Assembly: GCA_031308135.1 (NCBI GenBank)
Contig: JAHLJT010009419.1
Location: 64,336,540-64,400,539 of the forward strand
Origin: Acheta domesticus
Lineage: Eukaryota > Arthropoda > Insecta > Orthoptera > Gryllidae
Length of the DNA stretch: 64,000 bases
Direction of reading: 5' to 3'
A program made the translations under genes and the position numbers. Positions 23,672-37,173 of this stretch are shown in pieces (position 1 is the stretch's first letter; each line of letters begins with the position of its first letter). The notes below the pieces were generated by a model that was not told the DNA's origin, made no database searches, and saw only the letters and a program-made list of their open reading frames with translations.

Positions 23672-26600
23672 GATAGTGAAACTTATGCTTGCATATGAAA
23701 TGTTTCCGCATGAGGTGACGTTAAGAGTCGAGTCCACAATTTTGAGTAAGTATACGAAAAGCTATTTCGTAAGAATTGCATATTATTTTTATACGAATTT
23801 ATGGAAATTTACAAATATATTGCCTTGGGATCCTTCCCAATATGCGAGACAGCAACCACTACGTATTGTCTCGATCTCTTGCTTTCTTTGATATTCCTAG
23901 AGTTTTTCTTTTCTTTTATAACTTGTTGCATTGACTTAACTCAACTAGAGGAAATAATAGCCAGTCTTAACCAGCAGGTGTTTAAGTTTTATCAGTCCGG
24001 CGTCCGTTAAAAACAATTTAATCTATGAGAGATGCATCTAAAAGTGGAGTACAAATTATTATTCCAAGAACTTCTTCCAAAAAATGATGCCTCTTGCTTA
24101 TGTGTTTTCCGTAAAAGACAGTTATATTACGATAAAGTATTGTCCAACATACGGCTACGACACCTATACAAGATTCGGTTGGTTATTTTCGATTTATTCA
24201 CCCAAAGACGTTAAATGAATGAATGTCTTTTAGTTCTACTATGGAAGAATCTACATGTAACCTTCATTCTAAACCATCAAACCTTCATTCTAAAATATTA
24301 AATTCATTTTTTTACGTAAAATGTAACTTCAGGTCTAAATATTTTCCATATACGAAGTCACATGAAAGTGAATCGTTCCAAATATTGAACATTTTCAAAC
24401 ACTCTCATTATTCCAAAGTAGTGATTAACAACCAACTGCTAATATTGTGTAATTTTTTACTGTAAATATAATTTGTTTATATTGTTTTAAAAAGTACTGA
24501 AGAATATCTTCTCTTCTAAAATAATTCCATTTTAGAAATATTTACATCCATTTTTCTTACTTTCAAGTGCACATATTATTGTGTACAATACTTGATATTG
24601 AAACCAAACAGGAAAGTAGAAATTCGAGTACAAAACATACGGCAACAGGAGGTCTTATACATTAAGCGGCGACGAAATTCAATCACCGATGCTGAGTGTC
24701 CTCTAATAGTTTCTAAAGCTCTTGATGGAAAAGTGAGGTTATGAGGACGTGTCGAGAGCAGAGAACATCGATGCTTCAGAAACTCGAATACATTGGTGCT
24801 TGAGAAACTTGTTTTTAAACTTGTTTCTTAGGTAACTTTCTCTCTTGTTTTACAAATCAAAATAACGCTTAGAATCAATTGTTTCATTCAACATTACAAT
24901 TTGAAGTGACGAAAAATTGTGAAAAAAAGGAACATACATTTTATTTTAGAAAAACAAATAGTTATGTACTGGGTGTAATTGGCATAAAATAAATTAAATG
25001 CAAAAAATTAGTATAGCGTAGATCAAATAAATTATTAGAAACCAAGTATGTTTTATACTGCAAGTAACTATTTTATTATCACAGTAGTCCTTGATCAGGA
25101 ACTTTGTATTTTTACTTTTCAATAAATTATATCGAAATATCGTATGTTTTTCAGTGAGGCTAAGTCATCTCAGAATTCACATCAGAAATCGTATAATTCT
25201 CTGAGTGTGACGAAACTGTGAATGTGTCTATTAAGTAGGCAGCTTCTGAATTTGGGTTCATAGAAAAATCGCGGGCGACGCAACACGCAATACACGCGCG
25301 GTAGCTGTTGATCTGCAACTAGAGTGGACGACGTATTAATTATCATGATTCTTTCAAGACCTTCTTAATTGTTAATTAACTGATCGTAAATTTCTCACAG
25401 AGTTTATTGGACTCTGAACACTTAGTTCTAAACATTACGTCCCAATATAGAATAAACCTGTTTCTTATTGTATTGCATTTGTATTCGTATTGCATTTGAA
25501 TTTCCGGCATTGCATTTTCACTTGCAATGTTTTGAGGTTCTAACATATTACAGCATTTCTTTCAAGTAATTTATTCTTCTTTCTTGTGCTTACGTAGAAA
25601 AGAGAAAGAAATGTAATGCTGCGACAGAATTCTGCGATTTTTCGACAGAACAACTTGTATTGAAGACCTCGGTGTCGAAAAAGTGGATACATCTTTTTTC
25701 CTTTATGTTGTAAATTATTGCCCCTAACACATTGGGTGGTCCAAAAGCACTTCTTGTGGATCCTTGTTAGGAAAAATTGAGTGACGGTAAAACCTCTCTC
25801 TGTCCGTCTGTATGTGGTCAATGCCAGTGAGCTCTAGTTTAGACTGGAGACCACATTCTGTGTTCAGAAATCGTGACGGTCTGTCATGATGTGGAATGTC
25901 TATTCTGTTCTAGTTATCTCAGAACCAATTAGCAGGAATTAGCACCTCATTGCAAGTATAAACATTTATTCTCTTTAATGTTTATTAAAAATTAATAAAA
26001 AGTTGAAAGTAACCAATATTTAATACTTTGAATTTGCAGTTCAACAACAGTACTTTAACAAAATCCAGTCTTTCATTTCTTAGAGGATTTTTTAACATTC
26101 ATGCAAATGAGTGATCTTGATTTGCGTATTTTTAATATTTTTTAGATCGACTAATAGCAAAGAATAGTCTTCGAGAACCTAAAAAATTTCATTGAATTAA
26201 TGGCTAAAAAATAATATCTCATCTAATAACATTCGCGTCTAGTTTACAGTTTGTTGGTGTTCTTGACAATCAAATGCTTCCTAACAACACACATGATACA
26301 TTTAACTCTTAGAAAGTCTGTACGTAGACGTTCAGCGCAGCCAACCTAACAAAAGACGACCGTCATGATTTTCAGCACTTCAAAGCATTGCAGTAGTGCA
26401 TCCAGCTATAATGTTGAGACCACTGGTCAACGCTAGCGCCTAAACCATTTATACGTTTTTCTTCAAAAGTGATATTCCTTGATCGATCTGGATGAACTTC
26501 AGGCCCTCCAGGCGTGTTAGAAACTAATATTTCGATTTTTGGAGTAATTAACATGAAGTCTAACTAACATTCAAAATTTCAAAGTTTTATCATAAGTAGA

Positions 26601-27767
26601 TCCACTTTTACACCACATTTTCTTAAATTGTTTCTTTAAATAGAACAGGGGACGCTTCAAAGAATGACACCGGTCTTATTTTAGTTGAACTCTCTGAATT
26701 TTGAAAATTGTAAACGTTCAATTTTTTTCCAGTGTCTTTATAATCTACTATATTGAAGGTAGAGATTTATTCCGTCATGAAATCTGTTCTTTAAAGACAG
26801 ATCTTTAAATAATTATTTATTACAATTTTCCGAAAGTATTAGTTCTTTTTATGTTATTTTACGTGTAATAAAGGCAATTAAAAATATTCACTCAAAAATG
26901 CTTCCGAATTTGTTCTTTTTTCTCTAATAGAGCAAAGTACGCTTATAAAAACGACGCAGGTGCGACTTTTGTTCAAACGTTAGAATTTTCAAAACTTGCA
27001 AACTTTACAAATAATATGAGAAATATGTGCATTTATGCCATTAGCCATCAGTGAGAATTTTTGTGATTAAATTGTGAGCTCAAAGGGTAATTGCAAAAAC
27101 TATTTAGAAACTGCTGTTACATAGTTCTAATCACAACATCTTTTCATCTTATGAAACTTTATTAGAACTTCTCTTTTTCGAATCCTGTTGATGGTTTTGT
27201 TTTTCTGAAATCGTCACGTCGTAACATGGGTGATCAAAAACATACAGTATCTCAAAATATAGCGAAAATTAAAGTGAGCATTTGATATTACGTGCAATTT
27301 ATAATGTCACTAATCTAAGTATTTCGGTTTATTAATCATCACTTAGAGATTTTGCCATCTTTGTCCATGCGCATTACCGATTATTCCTGATGTAACATTC
27401 AGTTTACACCTTGCCCGTTGGAATTTGATGTCAACATAAATATATTTTTACTTCTTGAATAATTAATTACAAAGTGCGAATTGTACACTCGCATTCAGCT
27501 ACAAGTTCATTACTGCTCAGAACGTGCATTAAAATACGCTGTATCAAAGGATTCAGGAGTATTGTGGTTAAATGTATCAATAATATGCGATATTCTACAT
27601 GAAGTATGCTACATGTCGTTGTTGACATTTACTTATTTACTTTGCTCGTGACTTTTCAAGTGCCTACCGATGAATCTTACTTTGTAACAAGTGGTTAAGG
27701 CAGGCTTTTTTTGAACGATAGTGCAAACTCGAGTTGCATTTAGTAAAGTAAATGCCATCACCTCTGT
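23672..27767. other. AT-rich non-coding DNA
   Basis: Four kilobases without a supported gene. Small frames occur throughout but none has recognisable motifs or exon-like GC content. A short direct repeat, AACCTTCATTCTAAA, occurs at 24258 and 24279. Confidence 0.55.
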
Positions 27768-28393
27768 TTAACCTTCCAGCGGGCGCGCTGTCGTAAATTT
27801 TACGACAATAGCAGATTTTTTTGTTTTGCTGTCAACATTGTTGTCAAAGACTTCTGAGTTCTTGGTATTCCTTGCAGGTATCTTTAGTGATGCATTCCTG
27901 CAGCCACTGTTTAGTTTGCCTGCTATATTCAGTTTTTGTAACGCTCTATTCCGGATAAGTGCGTAGTGACGTAAACTTTACACTGCGTCGGCTGTTGTGC
28001 TAAAATATTGTATAATAATTAGGCCTAATCGAAATTTTCTGTAAAATGTCCAGATATTCATGTGAACGAAAATCAGAATATTTTTTAATAACTCCCTGAT
28101 CGGAGGAAGATCATGAATTGGATAGTGACAGTGACAGTAAACGAATGTTGAAATATAGACGGGCATCACAACGATACTAGATCGGAACAAGATCTTTTTG
28201 ATACTAAATACAAACGTTTATCAACAGATATGTTTTTTGGTAGAAAATATCATTTTTAGATATTATAAAGCTACATGAAAATTCCATTGTTTTACAATTT
28301 CTTTGATTTTTCAAGAGTCATTGAATGTCGTAAAAATTTTGGACACGCGCCTGCTGGTGTGAACATGTTACGCGCGCCCGCTGGAAGGTTTAA
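27768..28393 (+). mobile_element. Internally deleted piggyBac-like element, ~620 bp
   Basis: The left end is TTAA then CCTTCCAGCGGGCGCGC, and the right end is GCGCGCCCGCTGGAAGG then TTTAA. The 17-base inverted repeats are perfect and the flanks are TTAA-like, as in piggyBac-type transposons. The right flank has one extra base. Subterminal near-palindromes GTCGTAAATTTTACGACA (27790) and AATGTCGTAAAAATTT (28324) lie just inside. At 28046 a short plus-strand frame starts with ATG and, after a stop, encodes an acidic stretch ELDSDSDS, typical of the N-terminal region of piggyBac transposases. The rest of the transposase is missing, so the copy is non-autonomous. Confidence 0.85.
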
Positions 28394-30695
28394 AAGATTT
28401 TTTTATTTAAATAGAGATTCATAACTTAACAATGATGGTGTTATTCTAACGCAAACTTTCCTTCATTTATCTTTTTTAAATACGATTGTTTGCCAACGCC
28501 TTGCACAGAGCGGTATGTGCCTCCGTAATTGCTGAATCTCTTAATGTTATTGTCAGCGGAAACTGTTGAACATGACCACAAATAGAAAACCAGCGCTCTG
28601 TATAACAGAATTTGCGTAGACAAACCTCTATGACACTACACAGTATGAACAAATTTTAAATCCTCATTTAATTAAAATAAGAATTCACTTATTTCTGATA
28701 TGTTAACTCTTATTTTACCTACATTTTATATAAAAAAGCGCGTAAACATTTAAAAGATTGAAAAAAAGGCATTCTAAAATAAAAAGTATTTCATTCCCCC
28801 CAAAAAACTCAATATTAATTTTAATGACAACGCATTTTTCAGAAATGTAACTTATTTTCCTGTAATATTCACAAGAAAACAGAACAATTTGTTATCCACA
28901 AAAATGTCTTATCAAAGAAATTATGCCAGAAGAAAAATAAAAAGGAAAAATAGTGCTGGGAAGCTGATCCCCTTATGATGCTGCTGGGACTTTATAACGT
29001 ATACCCTAAGGGAATGTGACATCAATGACACCAAATTGTGAAAAAATTTGCGAACATTTCTTGTCGTGAACTATTGATATATTCAAGGGATAAAAGCTAC
29101 GAATACTTCTTGAATATAATCAAATCAAATTCGTTCAAATAAATTAATTCTGTTTTAAAGAAAAATGAACAGAAAGCAAACAAGTTAGATGAAAATGTTT
29201 GAAACTGTCACTGAAATTCGAAATCGAGTAAAAAAATTGAATATGATTTTATGAAACAGTTCTTAAAACAAAAGTATTCAGCCTTATTATTACTCCAAAA
29301 ATATTCAATTAACATTATTCTTCAGGTAATCATGCATTGCTTCATTATAGTATAGTTGCAAACTTCTTTAAAATTGGAGTTTTATTCATTTGTAGAATAA
29401 TTGTAGGTGTACGGAACGACTGGGGAACACTTTCTTCTTAGTCGTGAAGTTTGTAGTGTGGTTGTAGCAATCAAAACAAAAGAACATTTTGATTAAACCG
29501 GATGTCCCTGATAAAAGGAGTCACAAGATCAATGTGAGCTTTCAATGTGATAGAATACATCGCCTCATAAGAAAGAAGCTTACGAGAATCCACATGACAC
29601 TCAAATGCGGACTTTTATTTGGTGTATAGCACATCCTGCTTGTATCAACGGTGGTAATGGGGCTTCATATTTTCCTTATATAGGTAAGTAAATTTTGATT
29701 AAAAAAGTTTTATCTGCGAAATACATCCCCGTGAGCTGATTTTCAGAGAGACCAACTCGTGACGGTTATAAAGGATTGAAAAAAAGGTGTAGCGATATTC
29801 AACTGCTTTTCAAAATATTAGAGTTAAAAATCACAAAAAACGTTTTCTCAAATGTCACGCTTCCTGTGCATTATAACTAGAAAACGTAATTTTCGACAAA
29901 TGTTTGTTCTAAATTGTTTATGACTATTTTTCGCGATATTTTCGAATGCAAATCATTAAAATATTTTGTTTCGTAAATATCCTAAATTTCTAGGTGTTGT
30001 ATATCAACTGAATTATCACTAAACGTGAAGGGAAAAAAAATTCAATATGAACAAGAATTGACACATTCATGAGGGAAAGTGGTTATTTCGCTTTCACTGT
30101 CCGTAACAAATTTTAATGAGAGTGATTAAGGTCGTAATTTATATTCAATAATCGCACAACTATATCTATAAGAATGTTTATAATCCATTCTTAATTACTG
30201 AGAATTTTGCGCTGTTTTTTTTACATTTACGCTCATTTTAAGTCCCTAAATGTATAGCCCTTATGTTAAAAAATAATAAGTAGGATTCACTTTTAAATAT
30301 TGGTAATCCGTAATATAATAAATAACAATATTAAGCTGTGAACATTGAAAGAACAATCACTATGCTCACTATTATTAATTATTATTTATCATTCATTATT
30401 ATTAAGTTATTAATTAGTATTCATTATTAATAATTATTACTATTAGTATTATTTAGTAAAATTATATTACGATACTTATTTGTTCAATGACTATTTTGGA
30501 TACTTGAACGTTCAGAAGACCTTTCAGTACACACATTCATTAAAAGGCAAAATTTATTGTAAATTCCTTACAAACACCCATGTAAACATTTTGTTTAAAA
30601 CGATGATTTCCAAGTAAGTGTGACAAGATTAACATCTCAAACGTGTCCTCGCAACGTGGCTACACCATAATCTAAATCGTAATCGCGAACAGAAT
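28394..30695. other. AT-rich non-coding DNA
   Basis: No supported gene. An (ATT)-rich simple repeat covers about 30360-30470. Confidence 0.55.
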
Positions 30696-31110
30696 AGAAG
30701 TCGCCTACAAGAACCCGACTTGCGTACAAACGAGCGCCGCTCCTTTGGTAAACAACACATTTCCCACACGCGGCCTCATCCGGAAGGAGGCTATGCGCAT
30801 TGCCCATATTGCGCGGCCGGCAACTGGTTCCAAAGCCTCGATTCGCGCCGCTCGCTGACCCGTTCCGCGCATGCGCCGACGCACCGACCGACCGACCGGC
30901 CGAGCGGCCGGCCGGCTGGGCGCTTGCATCCGCCATGGTGCGGTGCGGTGCGTTGCTCACTTTTTCCGCGAACGCGCGCACAACGCTCCATAAGCCGCAG
31001 GAAGCCGCGACCTGGGCGGGAAGTGTGTTTGAGGTGACGGTGCCAGAGGTCGCACATCCCAGGTCCCTGGATCCGGTTCCCAGGAAGTGAATCCTGAAGG
31101 AGCCTTTACT
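30696..31110. promoter_or_regulatory. CpG islet with promoter-type motifs
   Basis: Strongly CpG-rich block in an AT-rich context. It contains CATCCGGAAGGAG (ETS core) near 30777, GCGCATGCGC (NRF-1 core) near 30867, a run of GACC/CGGC repeats at 30886-30915, and ATCCGCCATGGTG (YY1-like) near 30930. No TATA box. A minus-strand frame could start at the ATG in GCACCATGGCGG (30935), but its product is Arg/Ala/Gly-rich, overlaps several other open frames and matches nothing. I read this as a possible TATA-less promoter with no confirmed transcript. Confidence 0.35.
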
Positions 31111-33200
31111 CCCAAGTCACGAACTGGCCCGGGTTGAGGGTTCTTGGTAGTGTCGGCCCAGTTACCCGCGTTTGTTTGCAATGCCATCTGCTTATTGTGC
31201 ACCGAAATTGATTTTTTTACATACAATTTTGTAATAGCTTAAAAAAAGTGCCTCCGAAATCAGAACTGAATGGCGTGGATTGTACTAAAATAGTTCTTTC
31301 AGTTCTGCAATATATATATTAATTATCATAATGTATATAAAATAATTCCGAATCGGAAGAATCAATGTGTGGAGGATTTTTTTTTAATTCTATAACATGA
31401 AACTAATTTTTATGGTACCTTGAAGTCATTTTTACTTTTTAACGTGACACTGTTCACAACTTAGTTTTTTGTGTAGAAAATGTAAAGAGACACGTTCAAG
31501 TTCTTTCCAATTTTTGGTTGAAAAAATAGCAGCAAGTTTAATAGAAAATGTTATCGTAGTGTATATTTATCCTGTATTCTACTTGCTTCACCCAAAACCT
31601 ATTGCTTTAAACTAATAGAGTGTGTTGATATGAATATCTGATTTTGCGCTATTCTAGTGCAATTAAGGACTGCTTCATCGATAGTTTCATTTGCATCATT
31701 ATGAACAATATTTTTTGTTGGCAGCCTTAGTCACTTTTTGAAAAGAGCCATTGATACTTTACCAACGGAACGAATGCAGAGGATTTATTGAGGAAAAAGA
31801 TACATTCGTTAATAAAGGAGACAATATTTTTAGAAATCAACGGTCGACTAAATGTATTCAGCCGTGATATAAAGTGCCAGGATGTTAGAATATAAATTAC
31901 TATTACACGGTAAAAATATTTATAAAAGAAATAAAATGGAGACAAAAGAAAAAGCAACAAATATACCTAAATTAACTAGTGATTAGACAATCGCTATGCA
32001 CATTGTAGGGCTTTTAGTGAATGGACAGATCAACCGACGCGTAGTGGCGATGAAAAAAGTAGATCCACCTCGTGCACTTTTGTCGAATATTTTCCAGATA
32101 TCAGTTAGCCTCGGAGTACTATTGACCGTAGCATAGGTTTTTACGACCGGTGTCAGTAGCTACTAGCTGCCCGGAAGACACCTCGGAACAGGTGCCAACG
32201 TTTGGCCACCAATCTGCGATCTTCCCTCGACATTTCGCCCCGAAGAAGGTCGTATCATTTTCTACATAAAAACAATTCGTATATTTTAATTAACGTAAAT
32301 TTGAGACATACAAAAATAGTTAGCCGGACGAGCGAGAGATATTTATAAAGTTACAAAATAAAAATAATGAGTAAACAGTAGGGGCAGAATCCCATTATTG
32401 ATTCATTGTTGAATTCAATGTAATGACGAAAAATGTAATTCTGTTGCATTTAAAATAATTATTTAGATAAAGTATGAAAAGCAGATGATTTATTTAAATT
32501 ATAACATACACAAACCCATCTGTTACCTTACTTTTCTCTCTCACTGAACATAGACGACACGAAATTTCCTGTTTTAAGTATATTTTTAGTTGAACATTTT
32601 GAATACTGATGGATATCCAGTCCAACTCTCTCAAAACAATTACCACCTCAATATGCGTATCGTTTTTAAGAAGAGGGGAAAAGAAATATAAATTCAAAGA
32701 CTGAGCAAGTGGTCACTGAGATCAGGATTTCCGGTTCATCTTGCAAGAAGCCCGAAGGGTACGTCGGCCACAACGAGGGTCAAGGCACAAACAAATTATC
32801 ACTTCCTCCGGCAAGCATAAAGAAAGAGCACAATACAGTGCGCATTCATCTTGCTAGAGGATTTAAACCTTGGTCTCTATGGAAGAGGTTGCCCTGGATG
32901 AGTGACATTGAAAGAGAACCAGCGTGCGTTTGCCCTGTGGGGATTTCAGTTGTAAATCAATAGGCTTGGATTTGGTAGTCTTGACACAGTGAAATTTGCT
33001 ACGCCCTCTATGTTAATGTTAACTGCGAGTAAGACGTGATTTAAAAAAGATCTGAAAACCAACTCACTACCTCACATGCTTTTACATGATCTGACATAGT
33101 AGAGAATTAAATAGCAATGTTCCTGTGCACCCGGTCCATATTTACTACATATAACAAAGATTTGGCTATGTTCTTAATCGTTTCTTTAAAAAGTAAGGAA
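31111..33200. other. AT-rich non-coding DNA
   Basis: No supported gene. A moderately GC-balanced frame at 32709-32963 has no recognisable domain and no convincing splice or start context. Confidence 0.5.
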
Positions 33201-33214
33201 GCAACAAATGTTCT

Positions 33215-33410
33215 TGCAACAGAAGGGACAAGGTCTGCGCTGGAGCTGCAAGAGGTCAGAGGCCCCGGGTTCCACTTCCCAACAGAACTCCGGGTATTCA
33301 TCTGCTACGAGGTGACTCAAGTCACGGACAGCCCGTAGCCAGGTTCGCAGTTCCCAGAGTTAGCTACGTGCCCTGACCTTACGTGAGGATGGTCTGTCGT
33401 GTCGAAATCT
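33215..33410 (+). mobile_element. Possible old SINE with tRNA-like head
   Basis: CTGGAGCTGCAAGAGGTCAG followed by GCCCCGGGTTCCACTTCCC resembles the B-box half of a tRNA. It continues into about 130 bases of non-AT-rich sequence unlike its flanks. No A-rich tail and no second copy recognised. Confidence 0.35.
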
Positions 33411-35060
33411 ACCTCATGTTTTCGGTGTTAGCTAAGACCATAAGATGCTTAAATGTAAAATTTTCCCTGCTGAAATAAACTGTGAGTTACATTTACAAAA
33501 TCGCTGCAAACAGGGAACTGAACAGCCATCAGAAGTTACCTTTGGCTCACCATTACCCTCTTCAACCAAACTGTACTCATCTCATGTGAAAAAAACGTGC
33601 ATTTTCAAAACTGTCATGATTAATTGTATGTTTTGGGCTTGGTTTTCCTAGCTTCGGAGAATTCCCGGAGTAGAAGGTTCAAATGGGGTCCCTAACTACG
33701 AGTGACAAACGCAAAATGGAGTTTTAAATTAAATTTATGTAGGTACTCATTACATACTAAATTATATTTAACGAGCAAAGAAATTATTCTGAATTTTATC
33801 CATTGAGTTTGTAAATCCAGAGTCCCTATTTCTAAAATGAATTTGTAAAATTTCGTCCGTAAACTACATACAGTGAAACAAACAACACAGGTCGAATATC
33901 TTGAGGAAACACAAACAATCCCACTTCCTTATGTATTCATCCTATATTCTTCCCATTACATCGCGTATTTCCCATAAGTTTACTAATTCAGTTTTAGAAT
34001 CCTGCGTCTGGTCGCATGTCAAGTGTCGGGCAAGTAGCGCAGCTGGTTGTGATGGGCGTAAATACGAAACACCTACACAGTAGTTCAGAATTTCGTACAC
34101 AGACGAAATGGTGATGGCGCACACAATCCCGTCTCCTCGACCACTGAGTTTCCAGTACATTTTTTTGTGGTTGTCGTTTCTTGAAAAATTCTCCCACATT
34201 CAATTGCAGCAATAATAAGAAAGAATCTTAACTAAGTAGTTTGTGTATGAGTAATGTGCTACAGAAACTCTTTAACACGAGATACCTTTAAATATTTTTG
34301 ATCAGAATCTCGATCTATATTGGGTGACATTAAGAGTTCTCATTCGGGGCCATTGACTTCGGAGACTCAAGGGCGGTGGATCTGTTCGTCCAGATTAGCT
34401 ACGCCCGTGTCTCTTGCCACAGTAACTTTAACTTCGGTAAGACGAAACAATCTACAACCCAATTATTTTTGCTTGCTTTTGCTTTTTATTCCAGCTATCA
34501 AACCTCCTCCGTTAATACAGTGTACGTGATATACCATCATTTAATACTTCGACGCATGCGTAATGGAATCATCAATACCGACTAATTTAATCAAAAAGTT
34601 ATTACAATATTTATGACTTGATAGTAACAATATTTATGACTTGATGGATTGTAATTTACGAATTCTTCCGCTATTTTGACAAGGAATTCTGGGAAATTTT
34701 TATTAGAAGTAAGTGTAATTCACATATCAGCTATATAAATTATTTCATTATTTTGTGGGAATGATAGCACTTCCTTAACATACACTGAATAAGTTAGGCA
34801 ACTGGTTTGCAAGTTTAAAGAAAAGTTAAACTGCCCGGGAACGAATTTGTTGCCCTAAAAAGTTTTCCTAGTTACTACTTATATGCTTCTACTAATAAAC
34901 ATGTGTCTCAATGCCTATCAACAATGTGTAAATAAGTGCACGCCATTATTTTTACTTCAAGCTAGACCCCATTCCATCCTAGGAGAAAGAGCTTCTCTCG
35001 AGGCACGACTCACCAGACTCGATCCTCGTGGAAGATTAGCTCATCACAGTGAAAGCGAAT
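33411..35060. other. AT-rich non-coding DNA
   Basis: No supported gene. A 24-base direct repeat (AACAATATTTATGACTTGAT) occurs at about 34604 and 34628. Confidence 0.5.
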
Positions 35061-35089
35061 TATTACAGTGCTTTAACTCAGTGTTTAGG

Positions 35090-35343
35090 TATCCCTGTGT
35101 AATTGTACACAGGCCGATGTGGCCCACAGGGGAGGTGAAGGTAGGGCTCCACCTATTCGTCGCCATCAGCAAAAGGAGGAGGTTTTGTGGCGAGCACCCT
35201 AGGAAAGATCCTGGTACTCACTTGGAAAGAAGGCTGAGTTGACCTCACAGTTGCCCTGAATGGAAAGCACCAGATATAAATTCCAGCCTGAGTCCTTCAA
35301 GTCAGGAAGTCAGTGCCCTACCACTGAGTCACCGCGGTTCTTA
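35090..35343 (-). mobile_element. SINE-3: tRNA-derived SINE, minus strand
   Basis: The minus strand begins ACCGCGGTGACTCAGTGGTA, then GGGCACTGACTTCCTGACTT. TGACTCAGTGG fits the Pol III A box and the region resembles a tRNA D arm. A degenerate B-box region (GGACTCAGGCTGGAATTT) follows, then a GC-balanced body of about 170 bases. It is distinct from SINE-1 and SINE-2. Confidence 0.55.
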
Positions 35344-37173
35344 CTCAATGTTTAGAATGAAGCCAAAAAGCAAGAGAAGGAGAATAAAGAGAATGAGAAA
35401 AAGCACAAACATAGAAAATAACAAAATTTTATAGTAAATCTCAATGTTCCTGTGAGTGCACATTTATCCATTTGTTAATGATTAAACTGTTTTCTAGCGT
35501 TCGGAGGGCTTTTTCCTGCTGGCTGTCATTGGCTTTCGCCCTCTTGCCCTCTTTTGCCTATTCTTTATCATACAATCTCATTTCTCTTTCTCCTTTTGTC
35601 ATCCCATTTCTTGCCCCCAATTCACCACGCATTCTCTGCCCTTCTTTTGTCGTCCAATCCCCACCCTCCCTTCCAGTTCTTGCCCTGGTTCTCCCTGTAC
35701 ACGCCCTCATCTCCTGTCGAAAGAGGCCGAGGATGCAGACTACTGCCGCGGCCCAAATACTCCCGGCAGCGCTTAAATCACATTCTCTTCGCGGTGACCT
35801 TCATTCTGGGTATTATCGTACTTTCTCTTTGTCGAATCCGCCACAGCTCCCAGTTAAGTAACAGAACCGCCGGTCTGAGCGCCTCTCTTGAACGCACCTG
35901 GGATGCTGCGCGTTTCTCTCGGGTATTTGACCACGACAGAAGTCATAGAAGAAGATGAAATCATGTTCATCGAAGTTCCGTAACGATTTTCTTAAAAAAT
36001 GCATATCTTGTATTACAGTTCTAAATAGATTTGTTTCTATTTTATGAAATTATTCACTCAGTTTTAACTCGCACAAATAAAGTGTGTAAAAATATAAAGC
36101 AATAATTCAAAAGTATTTTATAACATTGCATTGAAACCTCCGAGGTAAATACACTGTAGTAATTTGTTAATGTTGATACCCTCGAATTTTATTTGAAAGG
36201 TGCAATGGTTCTAACTGAAAGTACTTATGGCCTTCACCTCACTGTCCCTTGCAAGTCCGTTAAAGCTAATTGTCGGCTCTCTGTACTTCGTGATCACTAG
36301 GAGGAGCGGGCACTCCCTAAAGACACCGAAAAATACAAAGGCTGTACGAAATAGGAAATTATAAGAGGGTTAAAATGCAAGTGAAATTTAAATAACTACT
36401 GGAGAAATTCGAATCATGAGTATGACACTTGGAAGCTGAAAATTCATTATTCTCGCCATTTAAATACTTTTTTGTTGTTTCACCTTCATAAAAAACTTAT
36501 TCAAAATAAAATAAAATTAATACAAATATAACGTTTTGCGTAAAATGGGAATTGGCGTAACGTCTCAACCGACATAGTCACAGGTACGTCATCAACTTCC
36601 CGCCGACCGCTTCTTCTTATGAAAAATGAAAGTCTTCTCAAAAACAAAAATAGCAATTTAAAACCATGACTTCCGTCTTACAGCTTCTCAACGTATGTCG
36701 AAGCCCAATCATCTTCTCCAAACACTACGAAATTATCATTGCTAATATCTTGAGCAAATCGTGCATCATACGAGTATTGCACAAACCTAGAACTCTTGGA
36801 ACCGAGAAGCCTTCAATCTAATCTTTACGACCTCACAAAGCGTTCTGCTCGTTCATCCCGAATCTCTTATCAAGATATCTCATTGCTACGTAGAGACAAA
36901 TAACAACGATAACCCACTACGTTACATTGGTAAACTTCCAAAATCTTTAAAAAATAATGAATGATGACTCCTGGAAGAATTACGCGTTAGTGAACTCTAC
37001 TGACTTCGCGAAGAACGATACGACTATGACATTTCCGTTTCCGATCTTGGAAGGAAAGCAGCAATCCACAGAGTATGAAGAAAATGAGTTGCTCCACGAG
37101 ATTATACATTTCTTGTGCTCCGTGGGAATAGTTCACACGGGAACTACTCGTAATTGCATCATATGGCACCTAC
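35344..37173. other. Putative intron or 3' flank of the minus-strand gene; non-coding
   Basis: Pyrimidine-rich at 35540-35720. Overlapping frames at 35472-35958 come from composition. The exon expected to follow exon D was not found here. Confidence 0.5.

Noticed and set aside
30637..31226. Several overlapping frames in the CpG islet, including an ATG in good context on the minus strand (30935)
   Set aside because: At least five overlapping frames on both strands, Arg/Ala/Gly/Pro-rich, none matching a known family. The best explanation is GC composition.
35472..35958. Two overlapping plus-strand frames of about 130 codons with a hydrophobic start
   Set aside because: Pyrimidine-rich composition gives Leu/Ser/Pro/Phe. 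Both frames are equally open and neither shows a domain.
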